From Deltaproteobacteria bacterium (GTDB taxonomy: Bacteria; Desulfobacterota; Desulfomonilia; UBA1062): DNA of 64,000 nt. Below the pieces are notes generated by a model, which did not search any database, was not told where the DNA came from, and worked only from the letters and a program-made list of their open reading frames with translations. Shown here piece by piece: positions 42,070-50,661 of this stretch. The stretch spans positions 1 to 64,000 of the forward strand of contig JAHDRW010000013.1 of NCBI GenBank assembly GCA_018433085.1, in the 5' to 3' direction. Numbering within the stretch: position 1 is the stretch's first letter; every line of letters starts with the position of its first letter. The position numbers and the translations under genes were made by a program.

Positions 42070-42509
42070 GGCTGTCCGGCGACCGGCAGGCCTGCCTGCC
42101 GGGTTCTCGACCCCTCGTACGTCCCCTTTAAGAGGCAGGCAGTGAGCCATCAGAGAATAGGTGAACATATGATCACTTGAAGGTATGATCCCATTTGCCC
42201 GTGTAAAAAGGCCTCTTTCTATACACCCGCAACCCGGTGTTGCATGCGAGTCTGCCCATTTGCATGCGAGTCTGCCCATACTGCAGTTGACTTCTCGCAG
42301 TGATCTCTATAGCCTGTGTCGAGGAGATATTGAATCCTCCTTCCACCCGCTGTTTTCAGGACGAGAAGGATGGATCTCGTTACCCGCCGCTTGCGGCGGC
42401 AAGTGTGTCCAGGGCCTGCCCTGGTGTTTATACGATTGGCCGGTAATACCTTCCCCGGTTCAGGAGCATGCAACGGGGCGGCGAGCAAAGGGGTGCAGGG
42501 AAGCGAACC
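42070..42509. other. 440-bp gap before mutL with hairpins and a tandem repeat
   Basis: No gene is supported here. Features: a hairpin at 42083-42102 (CCGGCAGG, CCTG, CCTGCCGG) just after the preceding stop; a 20-bp tandem direct repeat at 42240-42279; hairpins at 42384-42399 (CCGCCGC, TT, GCGGCGG) and 42409-42424 (CCAGGGC, CT, GCCCTGG). No T-runs follow the stems. It could be a structured mutL leader or a decayed mobile sequence. Confidence 0.5.
42240..42279 (+). repeat. Two tandem 20-bp direct repeats
   Basis: The unit TTGCATGCGAGTCTGCCCAT occurs twice back to back (42240-42259, 42260-42279) without mismatch. The core GCATGC is itself palindromic. Two copies are too few for CRISPR and there is no spacer. 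Confidence 0.8.
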
Positions 42510-44369
42510 ATGGGTACCATACGTATTCTCGACCAGGATCTTATCAACCAGATAGCGGCCGGAGAGGTTATCGAAAGGCCTGCCTCGGTGGTCAAAGAAC
42601 TCCTGGAAAACGCCATCGATGCGGACGCGTGCAGCATCCATGTCGAGGTGGAGGGGAGCGGGCTTGATCTCATCCGCCTGGCGGACGACGGCTGCGGCAT
42701 GTCTGGCAGTGAGCTGGAGCTTGCCGTTCTCCGCCACGCAACGAGCAAGATCGAGCACGCCCGTGAGCTCTTTTCCATCCGCACCCTTGGTTTCAGGGGC
42801 GAGGCCCTGCCGAGTATCATGTCGGTGAGCATGTCCAGGGTTTCTTCGCGCCGGCAGGGTGAAACCATCGGCTGGACCATGGATCTGGCTGCCGGAGAGG
42901 TGCGTGAAAAGGCCAAGAAGGGCATGACACAGGGCACGGTGGTGGAAGTCAGGGACCTGTTCTTCAATACGCCCGCGCGGAGGAAATTCCTCAAATCCAC
43001 AGCCACGGAGCAGCGTCACGTCATCGACGTGGTTTCCCGCTATGCCCTTGCCTACCCGGATAAACGGTTTTCCCTTTCCATGAACGGCCGCACGGTTCTG
43101 AACCTTCGGGAGGGCTCGACCCTGGAAGAGCGTGTTCTGGGCATCTGGGGAAAGGCGGTCAAGGGAAAACTGCACCCGCTGTGCGACGAGAGACCGAGCC
43201 TGGGTATCCATGGCATTCTCGCCTCTCCCGAGGTTTCGCGTCCGGGCAGGAGCGGGATATACACCTTTGTGAACAGACGTTCCGTCATGGACCCTACCCT
43301 GCGTACGGCCGTGCTGGAAGGATACCGGGGCCTGCTCATGAAACACCGCTATCCCCTGGCGGTTCTCTTTCTCGACCTTGATCCTGCCGAGGTTGACGTG
43401 AACGTTCATCCTGCAAAGGCGGAAGTGAGGTTCAGAAATACATCCGCCGTATTCGGTATGGTGGTGTCCAGCGTTCGCAAGGCGTTGTCCATGCAGGCCG
43501 ATGCACGGGATGGGAACATTGCAGCGATCCCCCTGGATGAAAAGTCGACATACCGTGTGGGAGAGCCTGTGGTTCGATACCGGGAGAGAATGCCCGATGA
43601 AGGGGCTCAAGCCCACACAGTACCACATCCGGAGCGGGCAAGCGGAGCAGAATTTCATGACGCGTCCAGCCGCGATAAGGTGTCCAGGGGCGCCTCTGAA
43701 CCCTTTGCCTCGCAGACGCATATTGCAGCCGCACCGCAACCCCCGGTTCAGGACGGCCTCTTCGAACTCAGGTCTCCCTGCCACCGGTATACGGACAAGG
43801 CCTTTGTAGGCGTGTCCCACAACACCTATATCATCCTTGAGGACGAGTCTTCTCTATATATCCTCGACCAGCATGCAGCGCACGAGCGCGTCACCTTCGA
43901 GAGGCTGAAGAATTCCGGGTCCGGTGTCCGGGAACCCCGGCAGGCGCTCCTGAGCCCACTCGTCATCGAGCTTTCTCCCGCAGAATTCAGGGCCTTCGAG
44001 GAGGTGTCCGGCGATATCGCCTTGTCCGGCATCGAGGCGGAGCCCTTCGGGGATGCGGCAATCGCTGTCCGGGCCTTTCCCTCCATCCTGGACGGGAAAG
44101 ACCTCCGGGGAATCATTCTCGATCTGCTGGGCGCTTTCATGGAGGGCGATCTCCGGAAAAGGGATCATCGGCACGACGTGCTCGCCCGGATCGCGTGCCA
44201 TGGAAGCGTGCGGGCGGGCAGAAGACTCGGCCGTGAAGAGGTGCTCAAGCTGCTTGAGGACCTTGACGAGATGGGATCCCCTTCGACCTGCCCGCATGGA
44301 AGGCCCCTTTTCAAGCGCATCGAAAGGACTGAGATCGAACGGTGGATTGGAAGACGTCCCTTATCGTGA
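42510..44369 (+). CDS. mutL: DNA mismatch repair protein MutL (endonuclease type)
   Basis: MutL couples mismatch recognition to strand removal. The 619 residues show the GHKL ATPase (VVKELLENAIDAD, DDGCGM, IRTLGFRGEALPSI). A long linker follows, then a C-terminal domain with DQHAAHERVTFE, fitting the DQHA-x2-E-x4-E nuclease motif, and CPHGRP, which binds metal. So it is the nicking type used by bacteria without MutH. The ATG at 42510 gives the standard MGTIRIL start with AGGGAAG upstream. It overlaps miaA by 28 bp. mutS is not in the window. Confidence 0.96.
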   Translation: MGTIRILDQDLINQIAAGEVIERPASVVKELLENAIDADACSIHVEVEGSGLDLIRLADDGCGMSGSELELAVLRHATSKIEHARELFSIRTLGFRGEALPSIMSVSMSRVSSRRQGETIGWTMDLAAGEVREKAKKGMTQGTVVEVRDLFFNTPARRKFLKSTATEQRHVIDVVSRYALAYPDKRFSLSMNGRTVLNLREGSTLEERVLGIWGKAVKGKLHPLCDERPSLGIHGILASPEVSRPGRSGIYTFVNRRSVMDPTLRTAVLEGYRGLLMKHRYPLAVLFLDLDPAEVDVNVHPAKAEVRFRNTSAVFGMVVSSVRKALSMQADARDGNIAAIPLDEKSTYRVGEPVVRYRERMPDEGAQAHTVPHPERASGAEFHDASSRDKVSRGASEPFASQTHIAAAPQPPVQDGLFELRSPCHRYTDKAFVGVSHNTYIILEDESSLYILDQHAAHERVTFERLKNSGSGVREPRQALLSPLVIELSPAEFRAFEEVSGDIALSGIEAEPFGDAAIAVRAFPSILDGKDLRGIILDLLGAFMEGDLRKRDHRHDVLARIACHGSVRAGRRLGREEVLKLLEDLDEMGSPSTCPHGRPLFKRIERTEIERWIGRRPLS

Positions 44370-45283
44370 TCACCGGGCCGACAGGCTCCGGCAAGACCGT
44401 GACCGCGCTCAGGCTGGCAGAGACCTATCCCCTGGAGGTCATCTCCGCTGATTCCATGCAGGTGTACCGCCACATGGACATCGCCACGGCAAAGCCGACA
44501 CCCGAAGAGCTCTCCGTGCTTCCCCATCATCTCATAGACGTGGTGGATCCGGACGAGGAGTTCAACGCCGGCATGTTCGTCTCCCTCGCACGGCAGAAAA
44601 TCACCGAGGTCCGGGCACGGAAAGCGATACCCGTGGTGGTGGGCGGCACGGGACTGTACATCAAGGCCCTCATCTATGGGCTGGCCTCGGCCCCACCCCG
44701 TTCGGATATGGTGAGGGCCCACCTGAAGGCCGTGGCGGACGAGAAAGGCAGCCCGCATCTCTGGAGTCTGCTTCACAGGCTCGATCCGGAAACCGCCCTG
44801 AACCTGGGCGAGAACGACCGTGTGCGTATCGTCAGGGCGCTGGAGATCATGATCCTCTCAGGCAGGAGACCGGGCGAGTTTTATCGGGAGCACCGCTTCT
44901 CGCGTCCTCGTTGCGAGGCCCGTATCGTGTGCATCGTGCCCAAACGGGACCTGCTCTACGAGGATATCGACTCCCGGGTGGTAAGGATGGTGAAAAACGG
45001 CCTGGTCGAGGAAACGAAGAGACTCCTCGCCCTCGGGTACAGCCCTGGTTTGAGGAGCATGCAGACCCTGGCGTACAAGCACATCGTTGACTTCCTGGAA
45101 TCGAGGATCGGCATGGATGTCGCCGTATCGCTGATACAGCGCGATACCAGGAGGTATGCGAAGCGGCAGCTCACATGGATGAGGTCGCACTACGACCGCG
45201 GCTCGTTCCACACCCCTGAAGAGGCCTTCCCGGTCCTTGCGGACATGCTTCGCGCCGAGGTCCCGACCCGCTCCGGGAAATGA
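44342..45283 (+). CDS. miaA: tRNA dimethylallyltransferase MiaA
   Basis: MiaA adds an isopentenyl group to A37 of tRNAs reading UNN. The 313 residues carry the P-loop ITGPTGSGKTVTALRLAE, the ISADSMQVYRHMDIATAKP section and PVVVGGTGLYIKAL. It begins with GTG at 44342 inside the mutL end, so the two are coupled; the mutL-miaA order is widespread. Confidence 0.95.
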   Translation: MDWKTSLIVITGPTGSGKTVTALRLAETYPLEVISADSMQVYRHMDIATAKPTPEELSVLPHHLIDVVDPDEEFNAGMFVSLARQKITEVRARKAIPVVVGGTGLYIKALIYGLASAPPRSDMVRAHLKAVADEKGSPHLWSLLHRLDPETALNLGENDRVRIVRALEIMILSGRRPGEFYREHRFSRPRCEARIVCIVPKRDLLYEDIDSRVVRMVKNGLVEETKRLLALGYSPGLRSMQTLAYKHIVDFLESRIGMDVAVSLIQRDTRRYAKRQLTWMRSHYDRGSFHTPEEAFPVLADMLRAEVPTRSGK

Positions 45284-45443
45284 GCCTGACGGAATGAAAT
45301 TTTTTAAGGAGCGTGAATCCGAATCGTCCCCCGGAGAATCCCAACCCTGGTGAAACAGGACGATAAATTTCCATGCACCAGTGATAATGCAATGGAATCT
45401 TACGTGTATTGCAAATCCCATGATATGTGATAAGGAACACTAC

Positions 45444-46211
45444 GTGAACCACAACAGCAGAAGATATTTTGAAAAGCAGCTCCGGAAAAAGGTCGGAACA
45501 GCCATCCACGACTATGAAATGATCAGGCAGGGAGACAGGATTCTGGTGGCGGTCTCCGGCGGAAAGGATTCCCTGGTGCTCCTCAAGGTGCTCATCGATC
45601 TGCAGAAGTCCGCACCGGTGGAGTACGAGGTATTCCCGGTGCATCTTTCCACCGGCTTCGAGGAGGACTTCCCGCGGATAGCCGACTGGGCCCGCAGGGC
45701 CCTGGGAACGGAGGTCCGGGTGGTCGACACCGGCATCTCCGGTGTCCTGGCCCGGGTGTCCGACCCGGAGAAAAGCCCCTGCGCCCTGTGCTCGAGACTG
45801 CGAAGGGGGAGACTCTACAGCCTTGCCCGGGAAGAAGGCTTTTCTTCCATTGCCTTGGGGCACCACCTTGACGACATCATCGAAACGTTTTTTCTGCGGT
45901 GCTTCTACACGGGCCAGATCGGGGCCATGGCGCCTGCCAGGGTTTCGAACGACGGCCGGAACCGGGTGATCAGACCGCTCGCCTACTGCAAGCTCACGCT
46001 CGTGGAGGCGTATTTCCGGTTTCTCGATGTCGCGCCGGTTTCCAACACGTGCGTGATCCGCCCGGACAGCAAGCGCGAGCAGATCAGGGAATACCTGCGC
46101 ATCCTGGAAAAAGACAACCCAAAGATGAAAAACTCGATCTTCGCGTCGCTGGGCAATATCGATATGAAGAGCCTGTGCCTGAAGGGAGATCGCCGTGCGC
46201 ATACTCATTGA
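45444..46211 (+). CDS. ttcA: TtcA/TilS-family tRNA thiolation-like PP-loop ATPase
   Basis: This is a 255-residue PP-loop protein. VAVSGGKDSLVLLKVL binds ATP, and the Cys pair in CALCSRLRRG plus the following region match TtcA, which makes 2-thiocytidine at position 32 of tRNAs with an Fe-S cluster. The start at 45444 (GTG) is chosen because AAGGA stands 8 bases upstream and the extension from 45381 lacks similarity; ATG at 45420 is an alternative. It is shorter than E. coli TtcA. It overlaps the next gene by 17 bp. Confidence 0.85.
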   Translation: MNHNSRRYFEKQLRKKVGTAIHDYEMIRQGDRILVAVSGGKDSLVLLKVLIDLQKSAPVEYEVFPVHLSTGFEEDFPRIADWARRALGTEVRVVDTGISGVLARVSDPEKSPCALCSRLRRGRLYSLAREEGFSSIALGHHLDDIIETFFLRCFYTGQIGAMAPARVSNDGRNRVIRPLAYCKLTLVEAYFRFLDVAPVSNTCVIRPDSKREQIREYLRILEKDNPKMKNSIFASLGNIDMKSLCLKGDRRAHTH

Positions 46212-46803
46212 CCCGAGAACGCGTAAGCCGAGGACCGTCAAGCGGGTGGCCGAGATCCTCACCGCAGGCGGGATCATCGTCTATCCCACGGACACGGTCT
46301 ATGGTCTGGGGTGCTGCATCACGAACAAAAAGGGGATCGACACGATCAACTCGATCAAGGCCTCGGTGAAGCCCAGGAGCATCATGTTCTCCGATTTCCA
46401 GACTATCAGCCGCTACGCCAAGGTGTCGAACGATGCTTTCCGGATCATGCGGACCCTGCTGCCCGGCCCCTACACCATCATTCTGCCCGCCACCCGGCTG
46501 GTTCCCCGGCTGCTGCAGTCAAACCGGAAGTCCATCGGGGTGCGGATACCCGACCACTGGTTCTGCCAGGCCATCGTGGAGGAGATCGGCGAGCCCATCA
46601 TCACCACGAGCGTTCCCCTGTCGCACGAGCGGGTACACATCGACCCCGTGGAGATCGAACACGACCTGGGCCACCGGGTGGACGCCATTGTCGACAGCGG
46701 CATCCTCCCCGACATTCCATCCACGGTGATATCCCTGGAGACCGACACGCCTGTAGTCGTCCGCCAGGGACAGGGTCCGGTGGAGGCATTCATCAGCACA
46801 TGA
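46195..46803 (+). CDS. Sua5/YciO/YrdC-family protein
   Basis: This is a 202-residue YrdC-like domain protein. GGIIVYPTDTVYGLGCCIT, KPRSIMFSDF and PGPYTIILPAT match the family that makes threonylcarbamoyl-AMP for tRNA t6A, although YciO-type paralogs may do something else. It starts with GTG at 46195 (GGAGATCGCC upstream). Confidence 0.88.
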   Translation: MRILIDPRTRKPRTVKRVAEILTAGGIIVYPTDTVYGLGCCITNKKGIDTINSIKASVKPRSIMFSDFQTISRYAKVSNDAFRIMRTLLPGPYTIILPATRLVPRLLQSNRKSIGVRIPDHWFCQAIVEEIGEPIITTSVPLSHERVHIDPVEIEHDLGHRVDAIVDSGILPDIPSTVISLETDTPVVVRQGQGPVEAFIST

Positions 46804-46822
46804 GAAAACGAGGTCCGCTGTC

Positions 46823-48289
46823 ATGAAAAAGATGCTCATCAACGCATTTCATCCCGAAGAGATCCGGGTTGCGGTCGTGGAAGACGGCATCCTCCAGGAG
46901 CTCTACATCCAGAGCGCGCTCAAGGAGCAGATCAGGGGGAATATCTACAAGGGTCGGATCTCCAAGGTCGAGAAGAGCCTGGACGCCGCGTTCATCGACT
47001 ACGGAAGGGAAAAGCACGGCCTGCTGCCGCTCAACGACATCAACTGGCGTTTCGTGCCCGGCGTGAATGAGGACAAGGGATCGCTCGCGCTCCTGAGAAA
47101 GGGCATGGAGGTTCCCGTGCAGGTCAACCGCGAAGAAAAGAACGCCAAAGGCGCCTTGCTCACCATGAACATCTCCATCCCCGGGCGCTACATGGTCCTG
47201 CTGCCGCGACAGGATCTCGCCGGGATATCCCGGAAGATCGACGACGAGGCAAAGAGGAAGCGGCTCAAGGACATTATATCCCAGCTCTCCCCTCCCCCGG
47301 ACATGGGCCTGATCGTGCGCACCGCGGGCATGGACAGGAACAAGGCCGATCTCCAGAAGGACCTGAGCTATCTCCTGCGGCTCTGGAAGAGCATCGAGGA
47401 GGGGTTCGAGAAGGTGCCGTGCCCTTCCCTCATTTACCGCGAAGGCGACATCATCATCCGGTCGATCAGGGACTACCTTACCGGCGACATATCGGAGATC
47501 CTCATCGACGACGAAGAGACGTTCCGCAGGGCGGTCGTCTTCATGAAGAGCGTGATGCCCCGGCACAAGGACGTGATCAGGCAGTACCGGCAGAACAAGC
47601 CGCTGTTCACCAAGTACGACCTGGAGCAGCAGATCCAGAACATCTACAGCACCAAGGTCAAGCTGCCCTCGGGCGGAACCCTGGTGATCGAGCCCACCGA
47701 GGCCATGGTGGTGATCGACGTGAACTCGGGCCAGTCCACGGCAGGCAAAGACATCGAGAACACCGCCCTTTCCACCAACCTCGAGGCCACGGACGAGATC
47801 GCCCGGCAGCTCGTGCTGCGGGACATCGGCGGGCTCGTTGTCATCGACTTCATCGACATGCGACCCCGGGAGAACATGCGCAAGGTGGAGAAGGCCCTCA
47901 AGGACGCACTCAAGAACGACCGGGCCCATCTGGTGATAGGCAGGATCTCCAAGTTCGGAATCCTGGAGCTCTCGCGCGAGCGCCTCTCATCCACCCTGCT
48001 GGAGAAAAGCTATGTGCGCTGCCCGTTCTGTGATGGAGCCGGTGTGGTGAGATCGGTAGAGTCCGCGGCCCTCATGGCCCTGCGCGAGATCCAGCTCTAT
48101 CTCAACCGCAACAACCCCGCCGAGGTGAGGGCCGAGCTCTCGCCGGACGTGGCCATGCACCTGCTTAACTCCCGGAGAAAGTACCTGCTTCGTCTGGAGC
48201 AGGACTTTTCCGTAAAGATCGACATCGCCATGAACGAGACACTCAAACGCGGTCAGGTCCAGGTGAGAACTCCGGAGCAGGCAAAATAG
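46823..48289 (+). CDS. rng: Ribonuclease G/E family protein
   Basis: This endoribonuclease matures rRNA and degrades mRNA. The 488 residues carry an S1-like domain (GNIYKGRISKVEKSLDAAFIDYG), the RNase active-site Asp in VVIDVNSGQST and in VVIDFIDMRP, and the zinc-link motif RCPFCDGAGVV. It is the short RNase G type without the long C-terminal scaffold of RNase E. It lies 19 bp after the Sua5-like gene. Confidence 0.95.
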   Translation: MKKMLINAFHPEEIRVAVVEDGILQELYIQSALKEQIRGNIYKGRISKVEKSLDAAFIDYGREKHGLLPLNDINWRFVPGVNEDKGSLALLRKGMEVPVQVNREEKNAKGALLTMNISIPGRYMVLLPRQDLAGISRKIDDEAKRKRLKDIISQLSPPPDMGLIVRTAGMDRNKADLQKDLSYLLRLWKSIEEGFEKVPCPSLIYREGDIIIRSIRDYLTGDISEILIDDEETFRRAVVFMKSVMPRHKDVIRQYRQNKPLFTKYDLEQQIQNIYSTKVKLPSGGTLVIEPTEAMVVIDVNSGQSTAGKDIENTALSTNLEATDEIARQLVLRDIGGLVVIDFIDMRPRENMRKVEKALKDALKNDRAHLVIGRISKFGILELSRERLSSTLLEKSYVRCPFCDGAGVVRSVESAALMALREIQLYLNRNNPAEVRAELSPDVAMHLLNSRRKYLLRLEQDFSVKIDIAMNETLKRGQVQVRTPEQAK

Positions 48290-48408
48290 AGATTCTGGAT
48301 GAACGTGCTCCCCTTCCAAAATCCTTAAGAACCGGACTGCAGAGGGGGGATTCATCGGCCGCTTACCCGGACCTCACTGCTTTATTCCATTTTCCGATTG
48401 AGTTTGCC

Positions 48409-48436
48409 TTGCCGGTTCTTATGTTTGTCTTATAAG
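48409..48436 (+). promoter_or_regulatory. Sigma-70 promoter upstream of the 21-codon ORF
   Basis: TTGCCG at 48409-48414 and TATAAG at 48431-48436 are 16 bp apart. Transcription from about 48443 leaves a short leader with AAAGGGGG before the ATG at 48460. Confidence 0.45.
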
Positions 48437-48459
48437 CGTTTAGCGAGAAAGGGGGTTTT

Positions 48460-48525
48460 ATGAGGCATTCTGGGTTTTCCGCATCCAACTCATGGCGAGA
48501 CGGTCTGGTTCTCATTCCAGGCTGA
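48460..48525 (+). CDS. Possible 21-residue peptide upstream of the asparagine-synthetase-like gene
   Basis: ATG at 48460 follows AAAGGGGG by 4 bases and a sigma-70-like promoter by about 24 bases. The frame encodes 21 residues, beginning MRHSGFSASN and ending LVLIPG, then TGA. It has no hydrophobic leader and no Cys. It could be a leader peptide, a peptide substrate of the neighbouring enzyme, or chance. No family is recognised. Confidence 0.35.
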   Translation: MRHSGFSASNSWRDGLVLIPG

Positions 48526-48665
48526 CTCGATGCAACGTCCGCGTGATCGTCGTGGGCACTGACAAACGCGGTCCATGACGGTCTTGGTATCGGGAAGTGT
48601 GAATCCCGATCGGATATATTTCCTTACTTCTTGGCGTCTTGGCAAGCCGGATGAGACAGGGTTTT

Positions 48666-50447
48666 ATGAGAACTCGAAGGGTAACGGCACCGCTTGAGGT
48701 TGTCTTTCACAAAAGTGACGCTTATGCCCGGCAGGAACTCGTAAACGGCGGGTTTCTCGTACAATGGGAACAACGCCCCGGGAAGGGAATACCCGAGGGA
48801 TACGCTCAGGATATTATCGACTCGTCCAGGAACAGTTCCGTCCTTCCAATCGATCATGCTCTTGATGCCGGTGTCTACATCGTTTCTCTACCCGATGGGG
48901 GAATCTGTATATATTCCGACCCCGGCGTACCTGCCTCCTTATACTATGCGGTAAAGGACAACGTCGTCTTTCTCTCTCATACCGACAGAGCCGTGGCAGA
49001 GCTTGTACCGGACTCGCCGGAGATCGATTATGCAGGCGTCTATCAAAGGCTGATCTATGGATACACGATCGGGCCGAGGACGCGGTACAAGGGTGTATGT
49101 GTCCTGGAACCCGGATCGCGGATCATTATCGACGAACAGGGCACGATCGACCGTGAGAAATTGCGATACGATCATCATGATGTTGCCCTTGATGATATCT
49201 GGGAGGCCCTCGGAGAAGAGATCGGGAAGATAGAGAACGAAAACATCGGCATTATGCTGTCTGCTGGCTATGACTCGAGGCTTTTGCTCGCCGCGTGCCT
49301 GGGTCGGAACCGGCGGATCGATATCGCCTATACCCACGGGCTGCTCGGCAGCACGGAGCTGGGTATCGCCTATGAATTGGCCAAGGCAGCCAGAATACGG
49401 ACATTCATTCAAATGGATGCGGGCAGCGGCATGTTCGGGAGTGTGGAAGAGCTTCACGCATTTTTCGATGACATGGGGATCCTCTACCAGGTTTTCTGGC
49501 GGCTTGCCGGTAAGTATTTTGCCTCGGCAGGCGCCACGCCCATATGTGGGGTTCAGGCAGAGATATTGAACGGTCAGTTTATGAACGGTCTGCTCACGGG
49601 CGCCCTATCGAAGACAAAAAGATTCATGATCGGCAGGAGTGGTTATCGCGCTTTCGTACATTCCTGCACAAGCTTTGCGGAATTCGTGCTGAGCAGCGTC
49701 AACCCTGGCCTGCTCGTGTATATACGGCCTGTTTTCCGAGAGCTCTTTGAAGAGGCCGGAGAAGTCACCAGGTCCGATCTCATAGCTCTGGCTGAATCGT
49801 ACCTCGCCGTGTGCGATTCATGGGACGAGGTGGTTCTGAGATTCTTGTGCGCGCACGACGGTTCAAAGCTCAGGGCCCAGCAGGCAAGGATTCTGCACAG
49901 GCACTGCCCGGTATCGGCTCCGTTCAGCGGCAGGAAGGTCTTCATGCTGTGCAACGATTATCCGAACGAGGATAAACTGTATGGAAAAGCAATGAGAAGA
50001 CTCCTAAGCTCATATTCCCCCGGCTTATCCAAGTTTCGCTGCACAAAGAGCAACCTCCCCTTGTATTATCCTGATATCCTCCACCTTATCGGCCGAGCGG
50101 TCAGGTCTGTGCTGGACGGCGGCAGGATTATCCGTTTTCTGGAGTCCAGGGGGAGTGAGACGAAAGACCTTGAAAAGATATCATGGATCGGTGGCGACGT
50201 ATGGATAAGAGAAGGGAACGGATTGGCGGAAATACGCGGGCTGGTCACGGGAAGTATACTCGACCGGGACGTAGTTGACGGATATTTCGATAAGATAAGG
50301 AATTATCGCGTGGCTGTCGGTGATGGGAACGATCTGTTGAAACTGCTCGAGATAGACGTTTTCCACCGACAGGCCGCCGGTGAGGTGCATGAAGCTTTGC
50401 CGGACAAGGGCGTGAAGAGTTTTACGACCAGGGCGGCCGGGACGTGA
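48666..50447 (+). CDS. Asparagine-synthetase-like protein lacking the glutaminase Cys
   Basis: This is a protein of 593 residues with a degenerate Ntn-type N-terminal domain (GICIYSDPGVPASLYYAVKDNVVFLSH) and a synthetase domain whose PP-loop reads IMLSAGYDSRLLLAAC in place of SGGxDS. No Met-Cys start exists, so glutamine cannot be used as in AsnB. Such divergent homologs occur in lasso-peptide and exopolysaccharide clusters, but neither is seen here. Starts at 48639 and 48651 are also possible; 48666 has an AGG-like site. The C-terminal 100 residues have no match I know. Confidence 0.7.
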   Translation: MRTRRVTAPLEVVFHKSDAYARQELVNGGFLVQWEQRPGKGIPEGYAQDIIDSSRNSSVLPIDHALDAGVYIVSLPDGGICIYSDPGVPASLYYAVKDNVVFLSHTDRAVAELVPDSPEIDYAGVYQRLIYGYTIGPRTRYKGVCVLEPGSRIIIDEQGTIDREKLRYDHHDVALDDIWEALGEEIGKIENENIGIMLSAGYDSRLLLAACLGRNRRIDIAYTHGLLGSTELGIAYELAKAARIRTFIQMDAGSGMFGSVEELHAFFDDMGILYQVFWRLAGKYFASAGATPICGVQAEILNGQFMNGLLTGALSKTKRFMIGRSGYRAFVHSCTSFAEFVLSSVNPGLLVYIRPVFRELFEEAGEVTRSDLIALAESYLAVCDSWDEVVLRFLCAHDGSKLRAQQARILHRHCPVSAPFSGRKVFMLCNDYPNEDKLYGKAMRRLLSSYSPGLSKFRCTKSNLPLYYPDILHLIGRAVRSVLDGGRIIRFLESRGSETKDLEKISWIGGDVWIREGNGLAEIRGLVTGSILDRDVVDGYFDKIRNYRVAVGDGNDLLKLLEIDVFHRQAAGEVHEALPDKGVKSFTTRAAGT

Positions 50448-50661
50448 GACGGACTGGAATCCTCCGATAAGATATTTCTTTTCTCCGATCAACCGGACGT
50501 CCGGGAGTAAGATGCAAATTTGCGGTAGGGTGCAATACGGCAGGACACGGGCTGGTCATGCCTCCTGCTGAAAAGGAGGTTTACAGGGGTCGAGTTTGCG
50601 GGTATTATTCCTTTTCTGAGCTACCGTATGAATTCGGTATCCATCAACGAGGAACCCGCAC
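50448..50661. other. Gap before the Cys-rich sensor kinase
   Basis: It holds a perfect 12-bp palindrome CCGGACGTCCGG at 50493-50504 and a hairpin at 50561-50579 (CCTCCT and AGGAGG around 7 bases) followed by only three Ts, a weak terminator candidate for the preceding gene. No promoter is clear. Confidence 0.4.

Larger units (their letters stand above)
48290..48665. other. 376-bp gap with a promoter, a small ORF and hairpins
   Basis: Between rng and the asparagine-synthetase-like gene lie a good promoter (48409-48436), a 21-codon ORF (48460-48525) and a hairpin at about 48591-48612 (ATCGGGA and TCCCGAT around an 8-base loop). There is no clear rng terminator. Confidence 0.6.

Noticed and set aside
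42240..42279. Possible CRISPR array
   Set aside because: Only two repeats, directly adjacent, no spacer and no cas genes.
42219..43820. 533-codon minus-strand frame across the mutL region
   Set aside because: It is antisense to clear MutL motifs and its His/Gly-rich sequence is typical of a shadow of GC-rich coding DNA.
48460..50447. Lasso-peptide biosynthetic cluster
   Set aside because: The synthetase-like gene alone is not enough: no leader-peptide binding protein, no transglutaminase-like protease, no transporter, and the 21-residue peptide lacks a leader-core layout.
50541..50575. Sigma-54 promoter before the sensor kinase
   Set aside because: A CTGGTCA...TGCTG stretch has 11 instead of 10 bases between GG and GC.
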